Shown piece by piece: positions 12,903 through 25,190 of a stretch of DNA of 64,000 nt. The first letter of the stretch is position 1. Each line of letters starts with the position of its first letter. A model generated the notes under the pieces. The model was not told the DNA's origin, did no database searches, and worked only from the letters and a program-made list of their open reading frames with translations. A program made the translations under genes and the position numbers. The stretch is from Zanthoxylum bungeanum (Eukaryota; Streptophyta; Magnoliopsida; Sapindales; Rutaceae): contig SKCR01034822.1 in NCBI GenBank assembly GCA_019454045.1, positions 46,452 through 110,451 on the forward strand, in the 5' to 3' direction.

Positions 12903-14173
12903 TTAAGCAATCATCCCTACTATTAACTGACCTTCACCCGTGATGTAGAGCTTCATTGGTCGTCCCGGTATCAGTGGCACCATGACCGGTGGTCTTGCCA
13001 GATAAGCCTTTAGGCTGTTGAAAGTCGCTTGATGCTCCTCATTCCAGATGAAATCATCTTGATCCTTAAGCCTTAGTAGTGATGAGAAGGCTTTGGTTCT
13101 CCCTGCACAAATAGAGATGAATCTTCTTAGAAAGTTAACTTGCCCCAAAAATTTTTGGACCCCTTTTTTGTTGATTGGAGTTTTGGCCTCCAAAATGGCT
13201 TTTGTTTTGTTTTTGTCTATCTTGATCCCCCTCCGGTGAAGAAGGAACCCTAAAAAGTTTCATACACTCACTCCAAATGTATATTTCTGTAGATTCGAGT
13301 TCAGCTTAAACTTAAACATTCTCATTTGTTCAAAAGACCGTCTCAACTGGTTAAGGTGTTCTTCATCTTTCATGGACTTTACTACTATATCATCTACATA
13401 TACTTTGATGAAGTCATAAATAATGTCATGAAAAATCAAGTTCATGGCCCTTTGGTACGTTGTACCAGTATTTTTTTGAACTAAATGGCATGACTACCCA
13501 CTCAAATCATCCTAAAGCTTCTAGGCATCTAAAGGCTGTCTTATGGAGATCGTCCTCATAGATATAAATTTGATTATATCCTGAGTATCCATCCATAAAT
13601 GAATACATTTTGTACCCAACAGTTGAATCCACCAGGAATCTATAATAGGCATAGGGTATTCGTCATCTGGCATCGCTAAACTAAAATTCCTAAAGTCAAT
13701 ACATATTCTCAACTTCTCATTCTTTTTCATAACTGGGACAATAGTGGACAAACATTCCACATACCTGGTTCTTCTAATGAATTTCGCATTCGACAAGTAT
13801 TCGATTTCTTTCTTGATTTCAGGCAAGATGTTAGGGGCGAACCTTCTAGGTGGTTACTTATGTGGTGTGTAGTTTAGCTTAATGGGCAACTTATGTTTTA
13901 CTAAACCTCTATCTAAATAAGGCATTTCCTCATACTCTAATGCAAAATAATCTCCGTAATCTTTTGAAATAAAAATGAGTTTGCTACGTACCTCTAGACC
14001 TCACATCTGGTTGAAATATATGGGGTGATTGTCTCCCTCGTCACCCAAGTTGACTTCCTCTAAGTGGTTTGCTCCTCGGCAAAACCCATTCTTTGATGCT
14101 CGTCCAGCATACCCCCCAAGCTTTCGTTGACTCGTTCACAACTTCTTTCTTTTAGATAGTCAATCTTACAAGC
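12903..14173 (-). pseudogene. Tat element reverse transcriptase
   Basis: Three open pieces cover the RT. 13521-13826 has the N-terminal half (MPEIKKEIEYLSNAKFIRRT then KLRICIDFRN). 13260-13445 has the catalytic core, VYVDDIVVKSM, with both Asp retained. 12903-13193 has the thumb/connection (KKGVQKFLGQVNFLRRFI). Gly-rich and palm motifs between them are damaged by frameshifts. Further upstream (13830-14173) only degenerate coding is visible. The element is interrupted at 14173 by a solo LTR and continues at 16805. Confidence 0.9.
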
Positions 14174-16799
14174 TATTGGAGTTGATGCTTGATGCACCAA
14201 TCCGAATAATGAATTATACATTATATTTTATTATTTATTAATAAATAACTATATTTTCATTTCAACCTTATTAATGGTAATGTCATTTCGCATATTAGAT
14301 TGATATATATATATATATATGCTGAAAATGACATCGATCTTAGAATGGTCATATAATAATACTAGATACTTGGTGGTCTACCACTGAGAGAGTAATACTA
14401 TTATAAACTATTCTTAAAATAAATATTCATAACCGTTGGTTTTGGAATACGGTCAAATTTTTATAACCTAAAATACTAGCACATGTCGTATATTGGAATT
14501 AGAGTTCCAATGGTTTACCCCGATGTACCATGAGCAAGAGAAACTCATATATATATGGATATTTATTGGAGCGAATACTGAATGACTCACATGTGATTCC
14601 TAATAGTTGGAAGTACACACCACCGTCAATATGAATCTCCTCGAGTCGAGTAGCATATGTGATCTTTTAACTATATGATAATATTGATTTTGTGTGTGAT
14701 TCTCCACGCTTCGATGCCATATATATCAAAGACCTTTCATGGTCTGACCACTATGTTCGTTGAGTGTGGACCGATGCACTCGTTAATCAAGTACATATCA
14801 AGATAGGATCCGTCGGCCCGTATATGTACCATTAGGGGTTTAGGTATCTAGTTATGTAAGTCACGATTCTTAAGACTTTGGCGAAAGCCGATCACCTAGA
14901 GTGGATCACATATATCGCAAATGGTGTTTTGAATAGTTGTAAAGAATCGTGGACATATCGACATGAGATGTGCGGCTCGAAAACTTGACCGTGTAATCTA
15001 TGTTTCCTAAGCGCAACTCGGATAGCCTATGACGGAGGGATTGTTAAACATATGTGATGACCTCGACTTGTATAGTTCAGATAGTTCGTTTGTGCTTTTT
15101 GTAAATTCGGAGGTGGTCGAATTACGTACATATAAGCTAGGCTTATATGACGAACGTGTCTGGACTAAGAGAATTTCACAATATGAAGTGTATTCGTTGA
15201 GCACTTGGGTAGCCGATAATTTTTTATAATAAATAATATTTGATATTATAATTATCAACTAAAATAATTAAGTATTTTTGGATAACATTAATTATTTACT
15301 TTGATCCAATTGGATTAATAGGATTAATCTAAAATCACACAAGGGCTTTGTTGTAATTTCATAAATAACTCTACCATTGGAGGATATTTTGGTAATGACA
15401 ACTATGTAATAATTTGTGTATTTGGCTTGATTTAATTAGATTAAATCAAAGTGGTAGACATACAACTAATCCATCAATTAAACTGTATCTTCATTTAATT
15501 GAATTAAATAAAAATGGTAGACAAAAATGATTAGTCACACCTAATTATATATATTTGGAAAAATTGGATTAAGCCCACATAAAAGTTAATTAGAAATTTT
15601 ATTGATTAAAAATTGCATAAGTTTTGCTATAAAACGCAAGTTTGAGCAAGTTTTTAATCAAGCTTGAGAAAGTTAAAACTAGGAAAAATTAGAGATATTA
15701 GCCTAAGTAAAATACGTGTTTAGAGAAGCTTTGAAAGTTCTCTACAACATTTCAACAATGAGAAGAAGATTTGATCTTGGAACCAAATTTGCTAGCTTTG
15801 GGAATTCTCTACAACAACAAGGAGAAGGAGATTGGATCTTGGAACCAAGCTTGCTAGCTTTGGAAGTTCTCCACAATATTTCAACAAGGAAAAGAAGATT
15901 GGATCTTGGAATCAAGCTTGTTAGGTAAGTTTGATTTTCTCCAATGTTATGTTTTCATTAGTGAGTTATCATTAATGAGACATATAGTGATGAATTATGT
16001 ATTGGATACATAATAACATAGCTTGATGTTGAAATTAAACTAATTTAGTGTGTACATATGTTTTGGAAGTATAAACACAATATGCTTGTAATTGGGTCAA
16101 AATGTTCATGTTGGACATGTAATATAAAATTAGAGTTTTTGGAACTCTAGATGATAGCTTGGAGCTATTGCTACCATTCTAAAATCATTTGACCACATTT
16201 GAGTGACCTAGAATTGTTATGAGTCACTTTATTATGGGATTCTATTTTGGTTTATGTTTTGATTCAAAGAAATACATATATGTATTTAGAATACATGTAT
16301 ATTTATTGTATAACATGTGTTGATGTTGGTTTTTATGTTAAAATTAGACTTTTAGTTGTAATGAAGTGTTTGGAGAAAATTGGAAGTGTTTAGAATTGAA
16401 CTAAAGGCAAAAATGATCTCTGCCAATATTTTATATAGGGAAGCGTCGTGACACTGATCTCCAGCGTCGCAACACTGATCTCTCAGAGCTTCAGGCGTCG
16501 CGATGCTCATATTTACACTTCGCGACTCTGAGCATTCGAAGATTGGGCATTTCGACTCCCAACCCCGAGCGTCGCGATACGCCGACAGCAACTGCCCATG
16601 AGCGCTGAAACTTCATTTTCTCCGTTGTGAAGTTTTCAGACTCCTATTTGGTCCCATTTTTTTCCTACGGACTCGTAACAAAATATAGTATTCTATTAAA
16701 TAATTTTAAAATATACATATCCTTGATATTAATGGGTTAGACCCACTTCAGATGCACGAGGCACCGATCTGACCCTAGGGTCCCACATCCGCCCCAACA
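14174..16799 (+). repeat. Solo LTR of the copia-1 family (2626 bp), TSD CAAGC
   Basis: The left end is TATTGGAGTTGATG (one change from the usual TGTTGG) and the right end CGCCCCAACA. The 5-bp duplication CAAGC is exact on both sides (14169-14173 and 16800-16804). It is collinear with the copia-1 3' LTR at 1952-3849 and extends about 800 bp beyond where that copy is cut, giving the full LTR. It has a TATA box (TATAAAA, 15628-15634), a leader with three repeats around 15722-15930 ending in a donor-like TTAG/GTAAGTTTGA, and a U5 part with repeated GCGTCGCGAT-like motifs (16443-16578). No internal sequence remains. Confidence 0.95.
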
Positions 16800-16804
16800 C
16801 AAGC

Positions 16805-18349
16805 CTCTTGTTCTATCTGTCATTCTAAATATTGTACTGCCAAGTTTTCCATCAATGCTGAAACCATGGCCTATTTATGATGTTCTGCTTCAATTTCCCG
16901 ATGATGAGCCATAAACTTAGCTTGATTTTCCGTGAGTGCAGATGATACCTCAAGCACTTTTAATTCCATCATTTTCTTTATTGGACATTCGGCCAATTAT
17001 TGGCTCCTCAAAAGACATAATATTTGGCCTCATTTGCGTAAATAAATCTGTCAAGAATTCGATGGAGCATAACTCATCATTTTGTGCGGTGATAGTAGAT
17101 CCTTCTCATTTGTCTATTAATCGGACCGACCCGTAATTTCCCTCGTACATATAGTAATCTGTAAAATTTATCTCAGCTGCGAATGACATGTTATCTACAT
17201 GCACTATTTCAGCTTCATCCTTCTGATTTTAGAAGACTAAACACTGGTGGAGGGAAGAAGGGATGCAGCGGCTTCCATGGATCCAATCTTTTCCGAGGAG
17301 CATATTGTAACTATTATGTGCATCAATAACGAAGAACACAGTCATCCTTGTTGTGCTTCAAACCTCTATATCCAGTGGAACAGCTCCTTTCGTTGTGGTA
17401 GCTCCCTATTGAAACCTTTCAAAATGACTTCTGTCGAGATGAGGTATACTTCTGATTTTGTGAACTTTTTCAACATTCGTAATGAGATGACATTGATGTC
17501 CGCTCCTTTATTAATTAGTACTTTGGCCATAGGCACACCGTTCACGGTTGTCTTTACATATAATGGCCTGTGGTGTTTCGTCATCTGCTGTGGGGATCCT
17601 GAAATATCACTTTCTTGGCTGATTCTATTTATGTTCTCTACTCGTTCTTGCCCTCGTTCGCCACCTAAAGATTTTTTTTTCTGAACAGCAAAATATCTTC
17701 TACTCGTCCCTTGGGTTCATCTGAATCCCAACATGAGGGAAATGGTAGTGTCGCACTGCTGGATGAAGCCTCATTATGAACGCCTCTAGTCCATACAGTC
17801 CGTTAACTTTCTGCCTTATCATCGATTTCCCATATAGTACGTAGTACTGAAATCGTTATGTATCTTCTCCTAAGGTATCCACTGCTGGATTTTCTGCTTC
17901 ATAGAGCTCTTTCATGAGTCGATTCTGTATTATTTTCCTCCAATATACTTCTACACGCAAATCAATCTCCTCTTCGACTTCCGTCATATCTTCTTCTTGG
18001 GTTCATATATTTCTTCCTGAGTAAGGGCTGCTATTTCTAGCTTATCAGTATTATAAACGTCTTCTTCCATGTTTTGAACTTAATCTTTTTTTTGTTCAAA
18101 CTTTTCTGGTAATAAGTAATGGTTGGCCACAATTGGCGGCATGCTACCAAATTGGATAATAATATAGGGTTCCCCAGCATCCCCTTCCTCATCTTAGTTA
18201 TGCGATCAAACTTAGCTAGCTTCTTGCATCATGGGCTTACTTTTTCCTTAGGGACGTTCTCAGATTTCTTTTCGGCACTTTTATCAGCCATCTCGCACGT
18301 TCATGAATCGTTATTGTGGTTTTCCCCATACTTTTGGCTCATCATTCGG
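16805..18349 (-). pseudogene. Tat element protease region
   Basis: The open piece 17366-17584 (minus) contains RPLYVKTTVNGVPMAKVLIN followed by KGADINVISLRML, the retropepsin-like region of Tat polyproteins. The catalytic position is changed: families have D-x-G-(A/S) and here it is N-K-G-A, so the active-site Asp is lost. The rest of 16805-18349 shows only short fragments in mixed frames. Confidence 0.7.
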
Positions 18350-19713
18350 GTATAATTCCTCTGGTGCCATCTCAATTGTGTCCGCATCATCTCATCGATG
18401 AGGGTTATCCAACCATTTTGTTTCCTATGAGCATGCCACACATTAGTCCTGTGTAATTATAGTCGGAATGTCTGGATATTGTGAACAAAATTTGAATGTT
18501 CCCCATAGAACCGCGAGGAGAAAGTATCTGAATATCGTCCTTTGAGTGGCTTAGGCATATGTCATATCTCACAAGTTTCTTCTAATTCTTTCATCCATTT
18601 TAAATTGTTCCGAAAACGGACACATATTCTGTACTGATCATCTTCTTCTATTTTCGAGCTTGATCGCTCAATTTTGTCGGGGTTCGTCATTCCCTTCGTT
18701 TAGTACTAAATTAAATCTCGGTAATTTCATCTTGGTTAAGTCTGGGTTGATCATATTCATTTCTAATGGCTTGGGAAACATATTTTTATCCACATTCATA
18801 TTGTCTTTATTCTCAAAAGTGATTCGCCCTAATTCAATAGCAACCTGCAATATATTCCGAAATACAAGGCAATTGTTGGTGAGGTAAGACCATGCACTAT
18901 ATCACTTGTAATATTTTTTTGCTCTTAATTTACCCAAGACTTGGCAACTTGTGCCGATCGTTTAACCTAATTTATTTTTCCATATACAGTTAGTCAAATA
19001 TGACATCCGTTTTGGTCACGTCAAACAATAACGTCTTACTTTTTTTTTCCTGAGGTCGAATTGTCTTCGATTATTGCCTCTAGCGTGGGTGAAATCCTAT
19101 ATGCGTAAGTTTTCCATTGAACCAGCTCAGCCAGACATAAATCGACCTGATTAGCTCCCATGTCGCTCAATTCATAATTGGGATCCTTGTAGTATGTCCT
19201 CTTACTTGAGTTTTTCATTTGTTCCTCCTCTCTCAGTAGCCTTTCGTATCTTACCACGTTACTGGTAAGCTGAAAAAGGCTCGAGAACTCTCTATCTTGG
19301 AACTTTTACTTCAAGTCAAAAATCAAGCAACTTTAGGCAATTTTCACAAAATTATTCTGATAAAGGTGTAAAGTATTTGCTTTTGGCCATTTTGAACCTT
19401 TCAATGAAGATTTCAGCCCAATCATTTGGCAATTGCCTCAAGTTGGTCAGATTGGTCAATGTGACTTCTGCCTCGGTTTTATAAAATTACGCATGGAAAA
19501 AATATTCCATTTGGTACCAATTTTCCACCGAGTTCGATGGAAAATTGATGAACCAAGAGAAAGTCATCCCTGACGAAGAGGTATGGAATAATCTCAATTT
19601 GTGAAAGTCATTCACTTCCCTATACTGAAGGGTGAATCTCCCTATGTGTTTAATGGTAGATATCTTCCCTGATCCTGTGAACAACGAGAACTCCAAGATT
19701 TTATAGTTCCTTG
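18350..19713 (-). pseudogene. Tat element gag, central and C-terminal part
   Basis: On the minus strand, 19400-19713 encodes a gag core segment (an N.VENWYQ-like stretch, then LRQLPNDWAEIFIERFKMAK). 19036-19257 encodes RTYYKDPNYELSDMGANQV and AELVQWKTYAY, typical of Tat gag-protease linkers. 18668-18850 encodes KLPRFNLVLNEGNDE. The parts lie in different frames with stops. The hAT insertion at 19722 separates this from the upstream gag part at 22575-23340. Confidence 0.7.
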
Positions 19714-19721
19714 GCCATAGG

Positions 19722-22566
19722 TAGACCCGGCCACGGTTCCGGTTCGGAACCAGAATCGAACCGGCTGGAACCGGACGGTTCAGGTTCCAACTGGTTCCGG
19801 AACCGAAATCGTGAATGACCGGTTCGGTTGGGGTACCACCCCAACGCGAACCAGTCGGAACCACTGGAACCGTAGGGTTCCAACATGAACCCTACTTTCT
19901 CCAACGGCTAGTTGGGGAGGGCAGGGAGCCAACAGCTCCCTGCCCTGATACAAAAAAAAAGCCGTTAAGGCTAAAAAAAAATAAATAAAATAGTAAATTC
20001 CTAATATATCCCTAATAACGGTAATAAAACGGTTATACTTAGGGGCATTTTTGGTATCAAAAAAATTCTAAAACTCTATAAATATGATTCATTTTTCATT
20101 ATTTCAACACACCAATTTCTCAACTTTCTCAATTTCTACAATTCTCTTATTCTCAATCTCAATTAGTTATTATCATTCTCAATTTTATTATTCTTCTTAC
20201 TTATTTCTTTAAAAAAAAATGGCAAGCTCATTTGAGAACATAATGTCAAATATGCCAACCCAAGAGAGCGGCCCTAGTGTCGGTGCACAATCACAGAGAA
20301 GAGAAGTTAAGGCTCGTTCCTCGGATATTTTCAAAATTCATTTTCATTTAGACCGCCAAGACGATGATACTTCAAGAGCAATTTTCAACCATTGTGGGGT
20401 TTCCTACAAATTTTCTGGTGGATACGGCAATATAATTAAGCAGCTGGAAAGAAATCATGCGGTTGAACTTGGAATTGATACGACGCAAACTCAAATGGCC
20501 AGGTACGCATTATCTAGTAGAGGTACGAGTGCTGTAGATTTATTTAAATATTCCGATGCAAAAAATAGAGAAGAATTTGCGAAATTAACTTGTATGACAC
20601 ATCTTTCTTTAAGCTTTGGTGAAAAACTTCATTTTACTAATTACGTGCATAATGCTTTTAATCCTGCTGCATGTAGAATGACTCGAAACACAACAAAACG
20701 TCATATTTTTAAATTATACAAAGATGATAAAATTATTTTAAATGAAATATTTAAAGAGATTAAATGTCATATTTCTATATGTTCTGATATTTGGAGTGAC
20801 CATTGGCAAACACACTCATACATGGGTGTGACTTGTCATTGTATTGATGCATCATTTACCATGCAAAAACGACTTATTGCATTTAGAGTTTTTGATGACC
20901 AACATACTGCACAAAATATTTATAGAATGATGAAGGTAATTTTTGATGAATATGGTTTAGTAGATAAAATTTTAACAATTGGATTTGATAATGCATCTGC
21001 AAATACTGCATCCATTAATGATTTAAAAGAAATATGTCAACCAAATTTAGGGGGTCGGTTTTTTCATATTCGTTGCACATGTCATGTTTTTAACTTATGT
21101 GTTCAAGATGGTCTGAAATTATTATCACCTTTCATTGATCCTATTAAGACGACACTTAATTGTATTTGGTCATATTCTCAAGTTAGGAGAGAATGGGCCA
21201 AGTTTTGTAAAATAAATGGTATTAAACCGATTAAATTTTCAAGAGATGTTCCAACACGTTGGAATTCAACTTATTTTCTTTTATGTCAAGCATTACAATA
21301 CAACGAATGCATTATGTAGTTTTTTTTCTCAACATGTTCAAAATATCACACTTTTTCCTAGTCAATGGGATATTTGTGAATTTTTTTTAGATATTTTAAA
21401 AGTTTTTAATGATGCTACTTTAATTTTTAGCGGTGTTTATTATCCTACAACACATTTATTTATTCTTGAAAGTTTGAATATTGTTGGTACTCTGGATGAA
21501 CATGTTGAAAGTAACGATCCTAATGATTTTATTTTGTTCGAAGCCATTACTGCTATGAAGGTAAAATGATTGAATTATTTTAGAGAAATTCATTTACTTT
21601 ATTTTATTGCTGCTGTTTTTGATCCTAAATTTAAATTAGAAGGTTTGAATAGTGTTTTACAAGCTTACTAAGGTTATTTAGGAATATTAAATGAAATTGA
21701 TATTACAAGAATAATAGTGAGATTAAGAAATTATTTAATTGAGTTATTTAATGATTATATTGTAAGATATAACTTAGGAACATTAGGTGAATCTAGTAGT
21801 AGCGAAACAAGACTTAGCACAGGGGATCGTTGGTTACTGCAACGAAATAAAAAAGCTAGGGATACGACAACTAATAACCTCGAATTATATAATTATTTAT
21901 CTATAAATTTCGAGTTTCCTACTGAAAGTTTAGTTAGTAAAAATTTTAAAATCCTTCAATGGTGGAACCGACATCAAAATATATATATCATGTTTTTATC
22001 AATTATTGCTAAAGAGATATTGGCAGCACCTATTTCCACCATTGCGGTTGAGCAAGCCTTCAGCTTGAGAGGTAATATATTGGAAGCTAGACGATCTTCA
22101 TTACATCCAAGCACTCTAGAAGCAACAGCTTGTGTGGATGATTGGACTCGAGCTGATATGAGACAACAAGAAGACGCCCCCGATGATTTTGAAGACTTGT
22201 TCGATAATGCATCTGCAACAACAAGTGCAAGTGGAACCGGAGCTGAAGGATCAACTGATAATGATGATTGATAATTACAAAATTATAAATTTACATAGGG
22301 GAAATATCTTAAAATTGTAATGGAACTACGTGAGCTTTGATTCCTCTCACCCCTGTAGGATACGTAGGCGACTTAAATTTTTTAAAATTTAAGTTCAAGC
22401 TCTTCAATTTAATAATTTTATTTATTTATTAAATTAATGTAATTTATTTTCGAAATTTTTTTTTTAAAAAAAGGTTCGACCGAATCGGAACCGGAACATA
22501 ACCGGAACTGGAAACCGGCCGGTTCGGTTCGGTTCCAAACCGAAACCGAACCGCCGGCCAGGTCTA
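19722..22566 (+). mobile_element. hAT-superfamily DNA transposon (2845 bp), TSD GCCATAGG
   Basis: The element has terminal inverted repeats, TAGACCCGGCCACGGTTC at the left and TAGACCTGGCCGGCGGTTC at the right read inward, with an exact 8-bp target duplication GCCATAGG (19714-19721 and 22567-22574). An 8-bp duplication is the hAT hallmark. Dense GGTTCC/GGAACC subterminal repeats fill 19734-19880 and 22473-22550, probably transposase-binding sites. It carries a nearly full-length transposase with three lesions and sits in the Tat gag, so it is younger than that element. Confidence 0.96.
20219..22271 (+). pseudogene. hAT transposase (RICESLEEPER/BED-type), broken
   Basis: The ATG at 20219 opens a 366-codon frame. 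Residues about 35-85 form a BED zinc-finger-like region in which an expected Cys is Phe and an expected His is Gln. SDIWSDHWQTHSYMGVT then IGFDNASANT carry the two Asp of the hAT DDE core, and HIRCTCHVFNLCVQDGL is the conserved block before the alpha-helical insertion. A frameshift near 21290-21310 moves the frame to the piece ending at 21569 with a TGA, and another stop lies near 21670. The last open part (21717-22271) carries the C-terminal dimerisation domain (LAAPISTIAVEQAFS) and an acidic Asp/Ser-rich tail. About 680 codons in total is normal for the family. It cannot make a full protein. Confidence 0.93.
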
Positions 22567-22574
22567 GCCATAGG

Positions 22575-23340
22575 TATACCATGTCGATCCAATCAGGAGA
22601 AGACTTGTATCAAGGTCGTATTGGCCAAAATCCAAAACCAAATTGATTTTGGAGGATCTTGGTCACTTGTTCCCTCAACATGGAATTATCGTTGAATGGC
22701 ACCCCAGTTGGCGTTTGAGGCCTATGGGCGAACATTCTGTTATACGGCTGTTGCCCTTGGGGGCCTTGAAATTTAGCCATTTCTTGTTGGGTTATACTGA
22801 CTGTCGGGTTTCTGCCATTTGACCCTTGACCTTGGCTGTTACCAATGGGAAATGCCTCTCCACGGGGTACTCTGAAAAAAAATACCTCTTGAGATGACAA
22901 GTCATTAATAGGTCCATCATTCTGGCCTTCCACCAAGGGCTGCATACCTAACAGATCCCAATTTTGGTCACCTTTGGCTGATGTCAAACCTCCTTGGGGA
23001 AGGGCCCCCACGCCATGTGTCTGGCCATCAAGTCATTTAATGTGCTTATCTGTTTGGTCATATTTTCATAATGCAAGATGCAAGTAGTAATGAATTTATC
23101 TACATTATGGTTGTTTTGAAGCCTAACATATTCTACCACGTCCTGAGTGAGATCGCCGAGCAGAGACTACATCACTTTGGGACTCAGTTCCCTAATGGTC
23201 TCATAACGCCTTCCTTCTACTAAGCCCTTGAAATGCTCTATTGCATCAGAGACACTGTTCTGGTTGGTTTGCTCCGATACCACTTCCTTTTCACTTAATC
23301 CAGCTTGAGTGTACTTTGGAGACATCTCAATTCTATTTCA
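22575..23340 (-). pseudogene. Tat element gag, N-terminal part
   Basis: The minus-strand frame 22610-23011 is rich in Gln, Gly, Pro and Asn (ITQQEMAKFQGPQGQQPYN), as in the variable N-terminal region of Tat gag. It lies between the primer-binding site and the gag core, in the right order. The remaining 23012-23340 is probably leader and the gag start, without a clear ATG. Confidence 0.5.
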
Positions 23341-23346
23341 ACAATC

Positions 23347-23363
23347 TCCCACCGTGATCGCCA
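23347..23363 (-). other. Primer-binding site of the Tat element
   Basis: On the minus strand TGGCGATCACGGTGGGA starts five bases after the LTR end (LTR ...TTTAACA, then GTTTT). TTTGGCG.C...GTGGGA is the general form of primer-binding sites in Tat-lineage elements. The tRNA used is not assigned here. Confidence 0.6.
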
Positions 23364-23368
23364 AAAAC

Positions 23369-23964
23369 TGTTAAACAGCCAAAGAAGATGTGCGTGTAAG
23401 GTTCAAACCTCTTGGAACAAGGTCCCAAACAGGGGGTGAATATTTTTTTTATTGAGGAATGCCTCCAAAAGGAACAAGTACACAGTCCTAATTGATTAAG
23501 CTAGATAAAAGGAAAACTACATTCATGAAAGTCTTTTCTTGATTTTTCTGTCCTCTCCTTCAGACTTAATTTTGGGTTTATATAGTGGCTTGGATAACTC
23601 TATGACAACTGTTTTGAGCGGTTGAACCCCCATGATCGGCGACCCCCATCTCTTCTTCTGTCAGCTGTGGCAACTACCCCACTCGCATGCTTGATTTCTG
23701 ATAAGTGCAATGTCGTGTGGCACATTATGCTGAGATCGTGTCTTGTTTCTCTCAACAATCTACCCACGTTCATTTAACTTATCTCGGTGTGTGTGTTCCC
23801 GATAAATCGGGCGATTTTACTATCAGGTTATTAGGATGATCCGACCGATAGGCTGTCTGGTTCTCGAGCTGATTTGGACAATATTAGGTCGTCTGATACT
23901 TGAGTTGATGAAACGATTTAACAAGACTGTTGGACCGATAAGGCTTCTTCTTTATTGGGCTACA
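23369..23964 (-). repeat. 5' LTR of the Tat element
   Basis: The LTR runs on the minus strand from TGTAGCCCAATAAAG (23964) to GGCTGTTTAACA (23369), next to the primer-binding site. Its outer part matches the 3' LTR remnant at about 4762-5036. The outer end is set where similarity stops and a TG dinucleotide occurs, so it could be off by a few bases. Confidence 0.7.
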
Positions 23965-25019
23965 AGGCACATAGAGATATACGCAGTATCATAATAGAAT
24001 CTTACAACTTTAGATTAGCTCTCGAGACCAGTCAAATCATATGTACTAAACAGATCTGTTCGCACATGTATGTGTATATATAATGCACATAAACGTGTGC
24101 ATTTTAAAACTTAAAACTGATAGGTAAATTCACTATAAACTTTAGTAGAAAGAAATTTAAAAGGAGTGGCATGTGGCATCAATGATTTAAGTTTATTCAA
24201 AACTAAAATTGGGAACTACATTGAAAACATCGGGAAAATAATATTCGAAATAAATATGAAAGAGTATTGATATTAAATTAATAACCAAAATAAATGTGAC
24301 TCATCATGTACGGTTGGTTAGCTCTTTGTTGGTAGTGCTAGTCGATGTGATAAATCATGTATTCATTCACATGAATTTCATTTTATTTATTATAAAATTT
24401 GTGTAAAATCAAATCCAATTGATATCAATAACATCATGTGGCTAAAAACAGAGACATGTAAGAAACTGGAAAAGACAGCATTTCTTTGATTGTTTTTCAC
24501 TCAAAACGCCTCTCTTAGTCTTACCCATCCATCCACTCGGCTTGACAATTTGATGGAATGGCAATGTTATCCATTCAGATTTGACCTTAAAATTGATGTT
24601 TTCTTCTTCTTTTTTTAAATACTTTTTTTCCATGTTAGTTTCTATTTGTTCGGAAATCTTAAAATCGATCCTCAATTAGTGTTGTTAGAGCATCTCATTT
24701 TATGATTTATAAATTAATAATATATGTATTTATCATTTATGATAAAATAATCCATCGATTATAGGTCAATCATCAGGATAACAATGAAACAAGATCCGGA
24801 TTGAAATTTAACAATTTATTCATGCAATCAAGATAGAGAAAAAAAATCACTCTATTCTTACTAAAATCTTATTCCCCTTAAAATTTTGGAATATTTTTTT
24901 GTGTTCCGTCCCATTAGAGGCGGACTTTGTTGAGCCTTAGAGGTATGAACTCTTGCCGATTTTGTTATTATTTTTTTTTTTTTGTTAGGAGGTAGACTAA
25001 AATTTAGATCATGTCATGT
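23965..25019. other. Intergenic, no recognisable feature
   Basis: AT-rich sequence flanking the Tat element. A 77-codon minus-strand frame at 24442-24675 has low-complexity Lys/Glu content and no recognisable motif. I see no gene, repeat or RNA here. Confidence 0.5.
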
Positions 25020-25190
25020 AAATTTTATTGAGCAATGATAGACATATATAAATTCTTACTAACAATTTCTACACCTCTCTCATTGTAGCTACAATGATGC
25101 TATAGTAATCACTGTAGCTACAGTAAGAGAGATGTAGAAATTATTAGTAAGAATTTATGTATGTGTAGCATTTTTCAATTTTATTATTTT
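25020..25190. mobile_element. Palindromic MITE-like element
   Basis: Two long imperfect inverted arms face each other. The left arm is about 25020-25091 (AAATTCTTACTAACAATTTC ... TTGTAGCTAC) and the right arm about 25113-25190 (GTAGCTACAGTAAG ... AATTATTAGTAAGAATTT). The centre is about 20 bp, so nearly the whole element can fold as a hairpin. Such foldback structures are typical of non-autonomous DNA transposons. I could not set a target duplication, so the superfamily is unknown. Confidence 0.65.

Larger units (their letters stand above)
4717..23964 (-). mobile_element. Tat-type Ty3/gypsy retrotransposon, decayed, with nested insertions
   Basis: On the minus strand the order is LTR (23369-23964), primer-binding site (about 23347-23363), gag (22575-23340 and 18350-19713), protease (17366-17584), RT (12903-14173) and RNase H/integrase (10800-12900). 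A plus-strand (antisense) gene at about 5522-10760 and an LTR remnant (4717-5036) follow. Removing the two solo LTRs and the hAT element leaves about 11.7 kb, normal for Tat elements. The right LTR and left remnant share GAGATCGTGTCTTGTTTCT, the ATCAGGTTATTA region and CAAGA.TGTTGG. Every domain has frameshifts and stops. Antisense extra genes are known in Tat-lineage elements; that the plus-strand gene here is one is inferred from its position. Confidence 0.85.

Noticed and set aside
22610..23011. Gln-rich ORF considered as a host gene
   Set aside because: Its position between the Tat primer-binding site and gag core, and the same strand, fit the variable gag N-terminus better.
24442..24675. 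Minus-strand ORF of 77 codons
   Set aside because: Low-complexity Lys/Glu-rich translation with no recognisable motif or gene context.
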